From NCBI GenBank assembly GCA_025210525.1, contig JAOARP010000020.1:1-64000 (forward strand): DNA of 64,000 bases, read 5' to 3'. The DNA comes from Marinisporobacter sp. Its GTDB lineage: Bacteria; Bacillota; Clostridia; Peptostreptococcales; Thermotaleaceae. Positions 25,270 to 34,451 of the stretch are shown piece after piece (position 1 is the stretch's first letter; the number at the start of each line of letters is the position of its first letter). Made by a program: the position numbers and the translations under genes. The notes beneath the pieces are model-generated. The model had not been told where the DNA came from. It was given only the letters and a program-made list of their open reading frames with translations, and searched no databases.

Positions 25270-26148
25270 ATGAGGCTAATAAAGGTATATGGAGTAGACA
25301 TAAAGGTAAATGTCGTTTTATGCATTGTCTTTTTTATATTTTTCATATTTGGATATGTTGAAAATTTAATTATTTCTTTTTTAGTAGTACTACTCCATGA
25401 AGGGGCTCATGTATTTACTGCAAAATTATTAGGATATACTATAAAAAAAATAGAAATATTTCCCTTTGGTGGGGTTGCTGTAATAGAAGAAACTCTCGCT
25501 ATGAATCCTAGGGATGAAATCCTTATTGCATCTTCTGGACCTATTTTTAATTTTCTTATGGTGTTGATAGGATATAATTTGTTATATAGATTTTATTTAA
25601 CTTCAGAAGGCTTTACTTTTTTTATGAAGTCTAATTTAATTATTGGTGTATTTAATTTGTTTCCTATTATTCCTTTAGATGGAGGAAGGATTGTAAGAGC
25701 TTATCTTGCCTATTTTATTGGCTTTAAAAAGTCAACCAAGATAGTTGTTATATTATCTAAAATGATTAGTGTTTTATTGTTTGTATGGGGATGTTATATG
25801 ACTAAGCTAAACAAGCTGAATAGTTATGTTCTATTTTTAGCTATTTTTTTATATATAGCTGCTCATAAAGAGCAAAGAGTTGCAATTTTTATTTTTATGA
25901 AAGAAATTACTCAGAAAAAACGGCATTTACTATGTAATAGTGTATTAAGTACAAAATATCTAACAGCAGTAAAAAGTGCATCTGTAAAAGATGTGATAAA
26001 TCAGTTTGCTCCAAGAAAATATCATATTGTTACTGTCATGGATACAAGATGTAATGTTATTGGTGTATTGACAGAAAATGATATTTTTAATGGTATGGTT
26101 AAATATGGGCTAAATGCTTCTTTAGAAAAGTTGTTAAGGGGAGCGTAA
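25270..26148 (+). CDS. spoIVFB: SpoIVFB-like site-2 protease (M50) with CBS domain
   Basis: An intramembrane metalloprotease. HEGAH (43-47) is the HExxH zinc motif inside a membrane segment, and the third ligand is D137 in PIIPLDGGR. A single C-terminal CBS domain (about 227-292, ending VLTENDIFNGM) matches SpoIVFB, which in Bacillus senses ATP and cleaves pro-sigma-K. Length (292) is close to the Bacillus protein. The adjacent SpoIVFA-like gene supports a role in mother-cell sigma-factor activation, although whether this organism makes a sigma-K with a pro-sequence cannot be seen here. Confidence 0.88.
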   Translation: MRLIKVYGVDIKVNVVLCIVFFIFFIFGYVENLIISFLVVLLHEGAHVFTAKLLGYTIKKIEIFPFGGVAVIEETLAMNPRDEILIASSGPIFNFLMVLIGYNLLYRFYLTSEGFTFFMKSNLIIGVFNLFPIIPLDGGRIVRAYLAYFIGFKKSTKIVVILSKMISVLLFVWGCYMTKLNKLNSYVLFLAIFLYIAAHKEQRVAIFIFMKEITQKKRHLLCNSVLSTKYLTAVKSASVKDVINQFAPRKYHIVTVMDTRCNVIGVLTENDIFNGMVKYGLNASLEKLLRGA

Positions 26149-26254
26149 AATGGTAGAATAGTAATGCAAAACTTTAGAGGAAAATAAGGTATTTAAGTGA
26201 AGCAGTATACAAATAATACAAAAGAGATTGAAGTGTGAATTAGGAGGACAGATG

Positions 26255-28102
26255 ATGAACAAGGAAGTCTTAGAAGACTTATTATTTCAAGTTGAAAAAC
26301 CTGCAAGATATATAGGCAGAGAAATTAATTCAGTAAATAAATCACTAGACCAAGTGGAAGTAAGATTTGGATTTGCCTTTCCAGATATTTATGAAGTAGG
26401 TATGTCTCATTTAGGAATGCATATTTTATATAATCTTCTTAATAGTAAAGAGGATATATATTGTGAAAGGATTTTTTCACCATGGGTGGATATGGAGGAA
26501 CAATTAAGACAAAAAGATTTTTCTCTTTTTACAATAGAGACCCATACACCTATAGAAGAATTAGATTTTGTTGGATTCACATTACAATATGAATTGAGTT
26601 ATACAAATATATTAAATATATTAGATCTAGGGAAAATCCCCATAAGAAGAGAAGATCGAAAAGAAAAGTTTCCATTTATTATTGCAGGAGGACCCTGTTC
26701 ATATAATCCAGAACCCCTTGCAGGTATTGTAGATATATTTGTATTAGGTGAAGGAGAAGAAGTTTTATTAGAAATAATGGATCAATATAAAAAATGGAAA
26801 AATACCGAAAAAACTAAGGCTGAATTCTTAGAAAATATTTCTGAGATTGGAGGGGTATATATTCCATCTCTTTATGATGTAACATACACTGAAGATGGAA
26901 CGATAAAAGCGTTTATCCCTCAAAAGGAAAAGTATCCGAAGACAATTGCTAAAAGGATTATTAAGGATTTAGATGATGTTTATTATCCTGATAAAGTGAT
27001 TGTTCCTTTTATCAATGTAGTACATGAGCGGGCTATGGTAGAAATATTTAGAGGATGTACACGGGGATGTAGATTTTGTCAAGCAGGGATTATTTATAGA
27101 CCTGTGAGAGAAAGATCTTTAGATAAAGTGAAAGAATTAGCCTATGAACTTATAAAGAATACGGGTTATGAAGAATTATCATTAGCTTCTCTTAGTACAA
27201 GTGATTATTCAGAAATAAAACCATTAGCAAGACATTTAATCGATACATATGGAAATAAAAAAATTGGTTTATCTCTACCATCTTTAAGGTTAGATAAATT
27301 TCCGTTAGAGGTAATTGAAGAAATTCAAAAGGTCAGAAAAACAGGACTTACATTTGCTCCAGAGGCTGGAACACAAAGACTTAGGGACGTTATTAATAAA
27401 GGCATTACAGAAAAAGATTTAATGGATGCAATGGAGAATGCATTTTCTCTTGGATGGAATAATGTAAAGCTTTATTTTATGATAGGACTTCCTACAGAAA
27501 CTTATGAAGATCTAGATGGCATTGTAGATCTTGCCAAAAAGGTTGTGGATGCATACTATCATACACCAAAGGAAAAAAGAGGAAGAGGGTTAAACGTTAC
27601 CGTTAGTACATCTAATTTTGTACCAAAGCCTTTCACGCCTTTTGAGTGGTACCCACAAGATACAATTGAAACCCTTCGAGAAAAGCAAAACTATTTAAAA
27701 GAAAGATTAAGACATAAAAATATAAAATATAATTATCACGATACAAAAACAAGCTTTTTAGAAGCTGTATTTGCTAGAGGAGATAGAAGATTAGGAAAAG
27801 CATTAATAAAAGGATGGGAAAAGGGATGTAAATTTGATGGATGGGGAGATTTCTTTGAGTATGAAAAATGGATGGAAACCTTTGAAGAATGCAACATAGA
27901 TCCAGAATTTTATGCGAATAGACAAAGAAGTTATGAAGAAATGCTCCCATGGGATTTTATTGATATAGGTGTGACGAAAAAGTTTTTAATCAATGAAAAT
28001 GAAAAAGCAAAAGAAGCAAAGTTAACCCATGACTGTAGAATAAGCTGTACAGGTTGTGGCATGAATCATAGTTTTATAGGTGGTGATGTATGTAATGTAT
28101 AA
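26255..28102 (+). CDS. Radical SAM protein, TIGR03960 family (B12-binding-like N-domain)
   Basis: A 615-residue protein with an N-terminal B12-binding-like region (FPDIYEVGMSHLG) and a radical SAM core with the cluster motif RGCTRGCRFCQAG (C-x3-C-x2-C). Near the C-terminus there is a second Cys group (CRISCTGCG). It belongs to the family always paired with the DUF2344 protein that follows; in other bacteria the two are fused. The reaction is not known to me; tRNA or ribosome-related modification has been suggested by the linkage to RNase G. The start at 26255 has AGGAGG 7 nt upstream; an ATG one codon earlier and a TTG at 26228 are alternatives. Confidence 0.9.
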   Translation: MNKEVLEDLLFQVEKPARYIGREINSVNKSLDQVEVRFGFAFPDIYEVGMSHLGMHILYNLLNSKEDIYCERIFSPWVDMEEQLRQKDFSLFTIETHTPIEELDFVGFTLQYELSYTNILNILDLGKIPIRREDRKEKFPFIIAGGPCSYNPEPLAGIVDIFVLGEGEEVLLEIMDQYKKWKNTEKTKAEFLENISEIGGVYIPSLYDVTYTEDGTIKAFIPQKEKYPKTIAKRIIKDLDDVYYPDKVIVPFINVVHERAMVEIFRGCTRGCRFCQAGIIYRPVRERSLDKVKELAYELIKNTGYEELSLASLSTSDYSEIKPLARHLIDTYGNKKIGLSLPSLRLDKFPLEVIEEIQKVRKTGLTFAPEAGTQRLRDVINKGITEKDLMDAMENAFSLGWNNVKLYFMIGLPTETYEDLDGIVDLAKKVVDAYYHTPKEKRGRGLNVTVSTSNFVPKPFTPFEWYPQDTIETLREKQNYLKERLRHKNIKYNYHDTKTSFLEAVFARGDRRLGKALIKGWEKGCKFDGWGDFFEYEKWMETFEECNIDPEFYANRQRSYEEMLPWDFIDIGVTKKFLINENEKAKEAKLTHDCRISCTGCGMNHSFIGGDVCNV

Positions 28103-28811
28103 AGTACGAATGAGATTTAGTAAAAAAGATTTTATGATTTTTATTTCCCATTTAGATTTAGCAAGAGTAATGGAAAGAGCTTTAAGAAGAGCAGAGGTGG
28201 TTCTTAGCTTTTCACAAGGGTTTAACCCTCATCCTAAAATTGCGTTTGCTACAGCATTAGCATTAGGGGTTTCAAGTGATGGAGAGTACGTAGATGTAGA
28301 AATCGAAGAAAAAATAGATTTAAAAGAATTAGAAGAGAAAATGAATAAGGAGTTACCTGCGGGAATAGAAATTCTTGAGTGTAAATATATTGATATGAAA
28401 AGCAAAGCCCTTATGGCTGTTGTTGAATATTCAACTTATATGGTAAGATGCTCTTTAAAAAATGATGAAGAACAAGAAAAATTAAAAGAAATGATTTGTG
28501 ATTTTATGAAAAAAGATGAAATTATAGTATATAAAACGATTAAGAAAAGAAAGCAAGAGCGTAAGAAAGAAATAAATATTAGACCTTTTATCAAAAATAT
28601 AGAGCTTGCTTATAAAGAAAATGCAAATTGTATTTTTAAAATGACTCTTGCTACGGGTAGTAAAGGAAATTTAAAGCCTGAGGTAGTTATGGAGATGTTG
28701 AAGGATATAGAAAAAGTGTCTATATTACCAGAGACGATTAGAACCCATAGAGTAGATTTATATGGAATGAAAAATCATAGAATGGTTGTACCTTTAGAAA
28801 TGGGAATATAG
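28095..28811 (+). CDS. DUF2344 / TIGR03936 family protein
   Basis: A 238-residue partner of the radical SAM protein, recognisable by RMRFSKKDFMIFISHLDLARV near the N-terminus and SQGFNPHPKIAFATALALGV (about 40-59). It overlaps the upstream gene by 8 nt, which implies tight co-production. The ATG at 28095 is preferred over GTG/ATG codons just upstream because AGGTGGTG (28078-28085) is correctly spaced. No catalytic motif is known for the family. Confidence 0.9.
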   Translation: MYKVRMRFSKKDFMIFISHLDLARVMERALRRAEVVLSFSQGFNPHPKIAFATALALGVSSDGEYVDVEIEEKIDLKELEEKMNKELPAGIEILECKYIDMKSKALMAVVEYSTYMVRCSLKNDEEQEKLKEMICDFMKKDEIIVYKTIKKRKQERKKEINIRPFIKNIELAYKENANCIFKMTLATGSKGNLKPEVVMEMLKDIEKVSILPETIRTHRVDLYGMKNHRMVVPLEMGI

Positions 28812-28839
28812 ATTTTTATAAATTAGGGGGATTGTTGGA

Positions 28840-30327
28840 ATGAATGAACTCATCGTCAATTCCAGTTTGAACCAAACCCGTGTTGCACTGCTTGAAGACA
28901 GGGAATTGGTAGAACTATATATTGAAAGAGAAAATAGCAAAAGAACAGTTGGAAATATTTACAAAGGGCGAATTACAAATGTTTTACCAGGAATGCAAGC
29001 AGCTTTTGTGGATATAGGATCTGAAAAGAATGCTTTTTTATTTGTAAAGGATGCACTACCAGTTGAAATGTCTGGAAATAGAGATGTATCTATCAGAGAT
29101 GTAGTTAAAAATGGACAAGAGATTATTGTACAAGTAATAAAAGAACCTATAGGAACAAAGGGGGCGAGAGTAACTACTCATATAACCCTTCCAGGAAGAT
29201 ATTTAGTCTTAATGCCTGATGTAGACTATATAGGGATTTCGAGAAGGATTAACAATGAAGAGGAAAGAGAAAGATTAAGAGAACTGCTTGAAGGGTTAAA
29301 GCCTAAGAATATGGGAGTGATTGTTAGGACTGCAGGGAAAGGGAAAGAAGAAAAAGAAATAAAGGAAGATTTGAAATTTCTATTGAAATTATGGCAAAAA
29401 ATTGATAAAGAGAAAAATCTAGGATTTGCTCCAAGAGCTGTTTATAGAGATTTAGACTTGATTCATAGAACTATAAGAGATATGTTTACAAGTAGTATTG
29501 ATAAATTAATCATTAATGACTACGAAAAGTATAAAAGCATTCTTGATTTAGTAGAACTGATTGCTCCTCATTTAAAGGAGAGAGTAGAGTATTTTAAAAC
29601 AGATATGGATATATTTGATAACTATCAGATAGGAAAAATGATTAATAATGCCATAGGAAGAAAAGTTTGGTTAAAAAGTGGTGGATATCTTATTATAGAC
29701 CAAACAGAAGCTTTAACTGTAGTTGATGTAAATACAGGAAAATATGTAGGAAGTATTGACCTTGAAGATACAGTTTTAAAGACAAATAAAGAAGCTGCAG
29801 AAGAAATTGCTAAGCAATTAAGACTACGAGACATCGGTGGTATTATTATTGTGGATTTTATAGATATGAATAATGATGATGCAGAAAGGGAAGTGTTAGA
29901 TGTATTAGAAAAAGCCCTTGAGCGAGATAAGACAAAAACAAATGTTTTAGGAATTACACAATTAGGACTTTTAGAAATGACTAGAAAGAAAGTACGAGGA
30001 AGAATTGGGTCAATTATGCAAAAGAAGTGTCCTTATTGCGAAGGAACGGGAAAAATATTATCTGAGCATACTGTGGTTCAAAATATAGAAAGGGAAGTAA
30101 AAAGAATTGCTGTACATACGAATGCAGAAGCTGTATTTATTGAAGTAGCACCTTCTGTAGAATCATTTTTAAAAACAAATCACAATCGGTTTATTAAAGA
30201 ATTAGAAGAACTTTCTCATATAAAAATATTTATACAAGGATCAGAATATATACATGCTAATGATATAAATGTAAAATCCATGGGAAAAATTGATAAAATC
30301 ATGGAGTTAGTAGTTAAAAACCAATAA
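28840..30327 (+). CDS. rng: Ribonuclease G/E family endoribonuclease
   Basis: An RNase E/G-type single-strand endoribonuclease for rRNA and mRNA processing. It has an N-terminal S1 domain (about 38-120, GNIYKGRITNVLPGMQAAFVDIG begins it), a catalytic core with VVDVNTGKY and DFIDMNND as metal-binding Asp motifs, and the zinc-link CPYCEGTG (C397, C400). Length (495) fits RNase G, without the RNase E scaffold tail. In many Clostridia the next genes are rplU-ysxB-rpmA; here rplS follows instead. Confidence 0.94.
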   Translation: MNELIVNSSLNQTRVALLEDRELVELYIERENSKRTVGNIYKGRITNVLPGMQAAFVDIGSEKNAFLFVKDALPVEMSGNRDVSIRDVVKNGQEIIVQVIKEPIGTKGARVTTHITLPGRYLVLMPDVDYIGISRRINNEEERERLRELLEGLKPKNMGVIVRTAGKGKEEKEIKEDLKFLLKLWQKIDKEKNLGFAPRAVYRDLDLIHRTIRDMFTSSIDKLIINDYEKYKSILDLVELIAPHLKERVEYFKTDMDIFDNYQIGKMINNAIGRKVWLKSGGYLIIDQTEALTVVDVNTGKYVGSIDLEDTVLKTNKEAAEEIAKQLRLRDIGGIIIVDFIDMNNDDAEREVLDVLEKALERDKTKTNVLGITQLGLLEMTRKKVRGRIGSIMQKKCPYCEGTGKILSEHTVVQNIEREVKRIAVHTNAEAVFIEVAPSVESFLKTNHNRFIKELEELSHIKIFIQGSEYIHANDINVKSMGKIDKIMELVVKNQ

Positions 30328-30374
30328 TCTTGAAAAAAAAAAGAAAATAAAGAGGAAAAATTATCATAATCCTA

Positions 30375-30403
30375 TTGTAGTATAGAACTAAATGTGCTAT
30401 AAT
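30375..30403 (+). promoter_or_regulatory. Sigma-A promoter of rplS
   Basis: TTGTAG (30375-30380), 17-nt spacer, perfect TATAAT (30398-30403) with extended -10 TGC. Transcription would start near 30410, leaving a leader of about 67 nt. Confidence 0.8.
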
Positions 30404-30409
30404 CATATC

Positions 30410-30476
30410 TGGTAATACGGACAGTCCTCTGTTATAAGTTATAACATGAACGTCTAGGAAGGAAGGAGGGGCAACC
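30410..30476 (+). ncRNA. Candidate ribosomal protein L19 leader
   Basis: The short leader of rplS contains the inverted repeat GTTATAA-G-TTATAAC (30431-30445), the palindrome GGACAGTCC (30419-30427), and CCTC (30426-30429), which can pair with GAGG of the Shine-Dalgarno (30466-30469). An autoregulatory L19 leader is known upstream of rplS in low-GC Gram-positives. Position and the SD-pairing potential fit; I could not compare it with the family model. Confidence 0.5.
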
Positions 30477-30821
30477 ATGGATATTATAAAAGCGATTGAG
30501 CAAACGCAAATCAAATCTGATATTCCACAATTTAATGTTGGAGATACTGTTAAAGTACACTTAAAGATTAAAGAAGGAAATAGAGAGAGAGTTCAGGTGT
30601 TTGAAGGTTTTGTACTTAAGAGACAAAACGGTGGAGCTAGAGAAACTTTCACAGTAAGAAGAATTTCTTACGGAGTTGGGGTAGAGAGAACTTTACCATT
30701 ACATTCACCAAAAATCGAAAAAATCGAAGTAGTTAGAAGAGGAAAAGTTAGAAGAGCAAAACTTAACTACATTCGTGCATTAAGAGGAAAAGCTGCAAAA
30801 ATTAAAGAGAAGAAGTTTTAA
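30477..30821 (+). CDS. rplS: 50S ribosomal protein L19
   Basis: A 114-residue L19 with the typical [20 protein letters not shown] start region, [12 protein letters not shown] and the basic C-terminus [20 protein letters not shown]. Very strong Shine-Dalgarno (AAGGAGGGG). It usually follows trmD in Firmicutes; here it stands alone with its own promoter, leader and terminator, between rng and rbgA. Confidence 0.98.
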   Translation: MDIIKAIEQTQIKSDIPQFNVGDTVKVHLKIKEGNRERVQVFEGFVLKRQNGGARETFTVRRISYGVGVERTLPLHSPKIEKIEVVRRGKVRRAKLNYIRALRGKAAKIKEKKF

Positions 30822-30823
30822 TA

Positions 30824-30850
30824 AAAGGGACTGGATACAGTCCCTTTGTT
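30824..30850 (+). terminator. Rho-independent terminator of rplS
   Basis: A perfect 9-bp stem (30824-30832 with 30839-30847), loop GGATAC, short T-rich tail. Confidence 0.82.
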
Positions 30851-30888
30851 AATATAGTGAAAAATACACAAAAAGTGTGGTGAAAGAT

Positions 30889-31758
30889 ATGCAGAAAATT
30901 AATTGGTATCCAGGGCATATGAAAAAAACCAAGGAGTTAATCCAACAAAATCTAAAATTAGTAGATGTAGTTGTAGAATTATTAGATGCAAGAGTTCCTA
31001 TTAGTAGTAGAAATCCTCAAATTGATGAGATTATTATAGGAAAACCTAGAGTGATTGTCTTGAATAAGAGTGATTTAGCAAATTCAAAAGTTACGAATGA
31101 ATGGGTTAGATATTTTAAGAGTGAAGGAATTCATGCAATTCCTGTAAACTCAATGAATGGTTCAGGTTTAGATAAACTTATGGCAGAGCTTGAAGCAACG
31201 GTTAAAGAAAAAATGGAAAAAAGAATAGAAAAGGGAATGAGAAGAAGACCTGTTCGAGCCATGATTGTAGGAATACCAAATGTAGGTAAATCTTCTATCA
31301 TTAATAGACTTACTGGGAAAAAGAGTGCAAAAACAGGAGATAAACCTGGAGTAACACGAGGAAAACAATGGGTAAGACTAAAAGGGAATATAGAGTTATT
31401 AGATACCCCAGGTATTTTATGGCCTAAATTTGAAGATCAAAATGTAGGACTTAAATTAGCTTTTACAGGTTCTATAAAAGATGAAATTCTTGATATAGAA
31501 ACAATTGCATTAAGGCTTATAGAATATCTTGGTGAGAAATATCCTGAATATATGATAGAAAGATATAAACTAAAAGAGATTGAAGAAGACGGGCTAATGA
31601 ATATGGAAAGTATTGCAAAAAATAGGGGCTGTATTATGTCTGGTGGAAGAATTGATTATACGAGAGTAGCAAATATTGTAATGGATGAATTTAGAAGCGC
31701 TAAGATTGGTAAAATTACACTAGAAGCACCCGAGGATTTAAGCACTATTGAAGAGTAG
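30889..31758 (+). CDS. rbgA: Ribosome biogenesis GTPase RbgA (YlqF)
   Basis: A circularly permuted GTPase acting late in 50S assembly: G4 NKSD comes first (about 59-62), then G1 GIPNVGKSS (about 126-134) and G3 DTPG (about 170-173). It begins MQKINWYPGHMKK like RbgA proteins. The ATG at 30889 follows GTGGTGAAAG; upstream in-frame GTGs at 30877/30880 are part of that ribosome site. It is followed by rnhB, the arrangement also found in Bacillus (ylqF-rnhB-ylqG-ylqH). Confidence 0.95.
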   Translation: MQKINWYPGHMKKTKELIQQNLKLVDVVVELLDARVPISSRNPQIDEIIIGKPRVIVLNKSDLANSKVTNEWVRYFKSEGIHAIPVNSMNGSGLDKLMAELEATVKEKMEKRIEKGMRRRPVRAMIVGIPNVGKSSIINRLTGKKSAKTGDKPGVTRGKQWVRLKGNIELLDTPGILWPKFEDQNVGLKLAFTGSIKDEILDIETIALRLIEYLGEKYPEYMIERYKLKEIEEDGLMNMESIAKNRGCIMSGGRIDYTRVANIVMDEFRSAKIGKITLEAPEDLSTIEE

Positions 31759-31771
31759 TGCTTTTATTTTT
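31740..31771 (+). terminator. Rho-independent terminator overlapping the rbgA stop
   Basis: A perfect 8-bp stem (31740-31747 with 31756-31763), 8-nt loop, T-rich tail. The right arm contains the rbgA stop codon. Confidence 0.75.
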
Positions 31772-31803
31772 TGCAAAAAAGAAATGGAAAGGACAGAAAA
31801 AAT

Positions 31804-32613
31804 ATGAAATTTGAAAATTTAAAGGTGAAAGAAATTAATCATTATATGAATCAGATAAATGTAGAGGAATATGTAAAGTATGTACCATTATTAGAAAAAG
31901 ATAAAAGAGAATCGGTTAAAAAATTAGGAAAAAGATTTGAAAAAAAATATGAAAAATTATTAGAGGAAAAAGAAAGAGTTAAAAAGTTATGGACTTATGA
32001 GAATAGATTAATCAGCGAAGGGTATGAAATGATTGCAGGAATTGATGAGGCAGGACGTGGACCTCTTGCAGGACCTGTAGTAGCAGCAGCAGTTATTTTG
32101 CCCGCTAACTCATTTATAGAAGGAATTGATGATTCTAAAAAAATATCTTTAAAGAAAAGAGAAGCACTATTTAAAGTTATTGCAGAGAAAGCATTAGGAA
32201 TTGGTATTGGAATAATAGACAATGAAACGATTGATGAGATCAATATATTAAATGCAACGAAGATGGCGATGAAACGGGCTGTTCAAAAAAATCCTATATC
32301 TCCAGAATATTTATTAATAGATGCAGTAAATTTAGCCGATATAAATATAAAGCAGACTGGAATCAATAAGGGAGATAGTCTAAGTATATCTATTGCGGCT
32401 GCTTCTATTGTAGCCAAGGTAACAAGAGATAAAATAATGGATCGCTTTCATAGAATATATCCTCAATACGGATTTATTCATCATAAGGGATATGGCACAA
32501 AGGAACATTATGAGAATATTAAAAAATATGGACTAACTCCAATTCACAGAAAATCTTTTTTAAAAAATATAATGGGTGATAGGAAAAATGAAAATAAATC
32601 ATGGAAATTATAA
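31804..32613 (+). CDS. rnhB: Ribonuclease HII
   Basis: Removes RNA from RNA-DNA hybrids and single ribonucleotides. Catalytic acidic residues are in [13 protein letters not shown] (Asp and Glu), DDSKK, and [18 protein letters not shown] provides the fourth Asp. An N-terminal extension of about 75 residues, helical and charged, precedes the core, as in many Firmicutes. The ATG at 31804 is chosen: an in-frame TTG at 31771 lies in the T tract of the preceding terminator. GGAAAGGA serves as ribosome site. Confidence 0.95.
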   Translation: MKFENLKVKEINHYMNQINVEEYVKYVPLLEKDKRESVKKLGKRFEKKYEKLLEEKERVKKLWTYENRLISEGYEMIAGIDEAGRGPLAGPVVAAAVILPANSFIEGIDDSKKISLKKREALFKVIAEKALGIGIGIIDNETIDEINILNATKMAMKRAVQKNPISPEYLLIDAVNLADINIKQTGINKGDSLSISIAAASIVAKVTRDKIMDRFHRIYPQYGFIHHKGYGTKEHYENIKKYGLTPIHRKSFLKNIMGDRKNENKSWKL

Positions 32614-34039
32614 TTTAGGATTTTTAGGAAATGATAAGCAAACATTAAAGATAGGACAAATGATTAAAGGGCGAATTCAACAAATTTTAAATGATGTATT
32701 GCTTATTGAGATGGAGAATGGAAAATTATTAGAAGCAAAAAGCAATATTCCAATAGAAGCGCAAAAAAATGATGTTTTGAAGTTTCAAGTAAAATCTATT
32801 GATGAAAATCAAATACTAATTCAACCAATAATAGAAGAATTAAGGGAAAAAGGAGAAATATCTACAGCAGAAAAGAAAATAATAAATTTGTTAGAATCAT
32901 TGAATGTAAAGTCGGGTCAAGAAGAAGTAGAATTAGTAAAAAAATTAATAGTTAATGAAATTCCAGTGAGTAAGGAAATTTTAAACAATATTATTCAATC
33001 AAAAGGAAGTTTTGAGATAATGGAAACATTATTGAATAATAAAACGAATAGCTTAACTGAAGATATGGTAACTGAAAACATACAAAAAGTATTAAAAAAT
33101 TTATTAAAGGTGGAAGGACATACAAAAGGAGATGAATACAGAGAACCTGAAAATGTAAAAAAATTAGGAATTAAAGATGCGGGTTTATTAGAAACACAAA
33201 AGAATATAATGGAAAATGGTAAGCAGAAGTTGTCTCATGATAAAATTGTTCATTCAAATATAAATATTCATGATATGAACTTTGAAAAAATTATTTTTCT
33301 ATTAAAGAATAATTTAAAAGTAAATATGTTGAATATAACAAATGTAAACAATATTCTTTTGAAAGATTTTACTATCACAAAGGAAATGGATCAATTAATA
33401 GAAGTTCTTTATGAGAATAAAGAAACAGCTCATTTGGGAAAGGGTCTTGAACAAATATTTTCAAAATTGAAGGATATGATTTTAGAAAAAAAGTTTGAAC
33501 CTGGAGAAATGATAAAGGAAATGCATGTGAAATTAGAATTAGTAAAGCAATCAATTGAAAATATAAACTCAAAGGAACAGGGAGATGCCCTAAACAATAT
33601 AGCAAATTTAAAAAATAGTTTAGATTTTATGAGTAAAATCAACCAATTTCAAACATATTTTCAAATACCTATATTTTTAAACGATGAAAGAAGAAATTTA
33701 GAGCTATATATATCAAAGGATGATAAGAACAGAAAGAAAATTAATCCTAAAGATGTGAAAATACTTGTAGCATTAGATACAAAAACAATGGACAAAGTAC
33801 AGGTTTTGATTGAAATTAAAGATAAAAATATTACTTGTAATTTTAAAGTAACAACAGATGAGACGAAAAAAAAATTAATAGCCTTTGAAAAGGATTTAAA
33901 AGAAGTTTTGACAGGTTTAGATTTTAAAGGAATGAATATGAAATATTCAGTGGGGAATGTTGGAAACAACATACTAGAGGAAGATCTTACCAAAAAACAG
34001 GTTGATAAAAAAATAAGGTTTATTGATTTGAAGGTGTGA
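32588..34039 (+). CDS. FliK-like (YlqG-type) protein, role uncertain
   Basis: A 483-residue, Lys/Glu/Asn-rich protein of low complexity overall. Its N-terminal 75 residues resemble a small beta-domain ([20 protein letters not shown]). Its last 110 residues (from about [10 protein letters not shown]) resemble the C-terminal domain of flagellar hook-length control proteins. It overlaps rnhB by 26 nt; GGGTGATAGG before the ATG at 32588 supports that start. It stands immediately before a stand-alone FlhB C-domain gene, the same pair as ylqG-ylqH in Bacillus. A second, canonical fliK is in the flagellar operon at 52930, so this copy has a different or accessory job. Confidence 0.75.
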   Translation: MKINHGNYNLGFLGNDKQTLKIGQMIKGRIQQILNDVLLIEMENGKLLEAKSNIPIEAQKNDVLKFQVKSIDENQILIQPIIEELREKGEISTAEKKIINLLESLNVKSGQEEVELVKKLIVNEIPVSKEILNNIIQSKGSFEIMETLLNNKTNSLTEDMVTENIQKVLKNLLKVEGHTKGDEYREPENVKKLGIKDAGLLETQKNIMENGKQKLSHDKIVHSNINIHDMNFEKIIFLLKNNLKVNMLNITNVNNILLKDFTITKEMDQLIEVLYENKETAHLGKGLEQIFSKLKDMILEKKFEPGEMIKEMHVKLELVKQSIENINSKEQGDALNNIANLKNSLDFMSKINQFQTYFQIPIFLNDERRNLELYISKDDKNRKKINPKDVKILVALDTKTMDKVQVLIEIKDKNITCNFKVTTDETKKKLIAFEKDLKEVLTGLDFKGMNMKYSVGNVGNNILEEDLTKKQVDKKIRFIDLKV

Positions 34040-34043
34040 TACT

Positions 34044-34310
34044 ATGAAAAAAAAGGAAATGGCTGCTGCTATCAAATATGATCAAGAGAAAACGTCAGCA
34101 CCCACAGTTGTTGCTAAAGGAGAAGGATATATTGCACAAAAGATAAAAGAAATTGCTTCAGAAATGGATATCCCTACTTATAAAGATGAAAAACTTGTAA
34201 AACAATTAAATAATTTAGCTATTGGAGAAGAAATACCACCAGAATTATATCAGGTAGTAGCTGAAATTTTAGCTTTTATTATCCGATTAGATACAAAAGG
34301 AGAGGCATAA
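34044..34310 (+). CDS. Stand-alone FlhB cytoplasmic-domain homologue (YlqH/FlhB2 type)
   Basis: 88 residues that align with the C-terminal subdomain of FlhB: AIKYDQEKTSAPTVVAKGEGYIA, then IPPELYQVVAEILAFI. FlhB is cleaved autocatalytically at N-PTH; this protein begins just after where that site would be and lacks it, so it mimics the released fragment. It lies 4 nt after the FliK-like gene. In export apparatus terms FliK acts on this FlhB domain, so the pair could be a physical match. Full-length flhB begins at 63895. Confidence 0.88.
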   Translation: MKKKEMAAAIKYDQEKTSAPTVVAKGEGYIAQKIKEIASEMDIPTYKDEKLVKQLNNLAIGEEIPPELYQVVAEILAFIIRLDTKGEA

Positions 34311-34327
34311 ATAGGGTCTCTCCTTTT
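34295..34327 (+). terminator. Hairpin at the end of the FlhB2 gene, probable terminator
   Basis: A perfect 10-bp stem (34295-34304 with 34318-34327) with a 13-nt loop and only four T at the end. It overlaps the coding end. The next gene has its own leader. Confidence 0.55.
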
Positions 34328-34451
34328 GAGATCATAAGAAATTTCACAAAAAATTATAATGATTGACATTGTTTTACAAAATTTTCAACAAAATTTATTT
34401 AAAATGAATATAAGAAGTATTATTAGGAAGGGATATTTGGAGGAAAAGAGA

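Noticed and set aside
30314-30514. A minus-strand open frame over the rplS leader
   Set aside because: Antisense to a strong promoter and leader; no ribosome site; no family resemblance.
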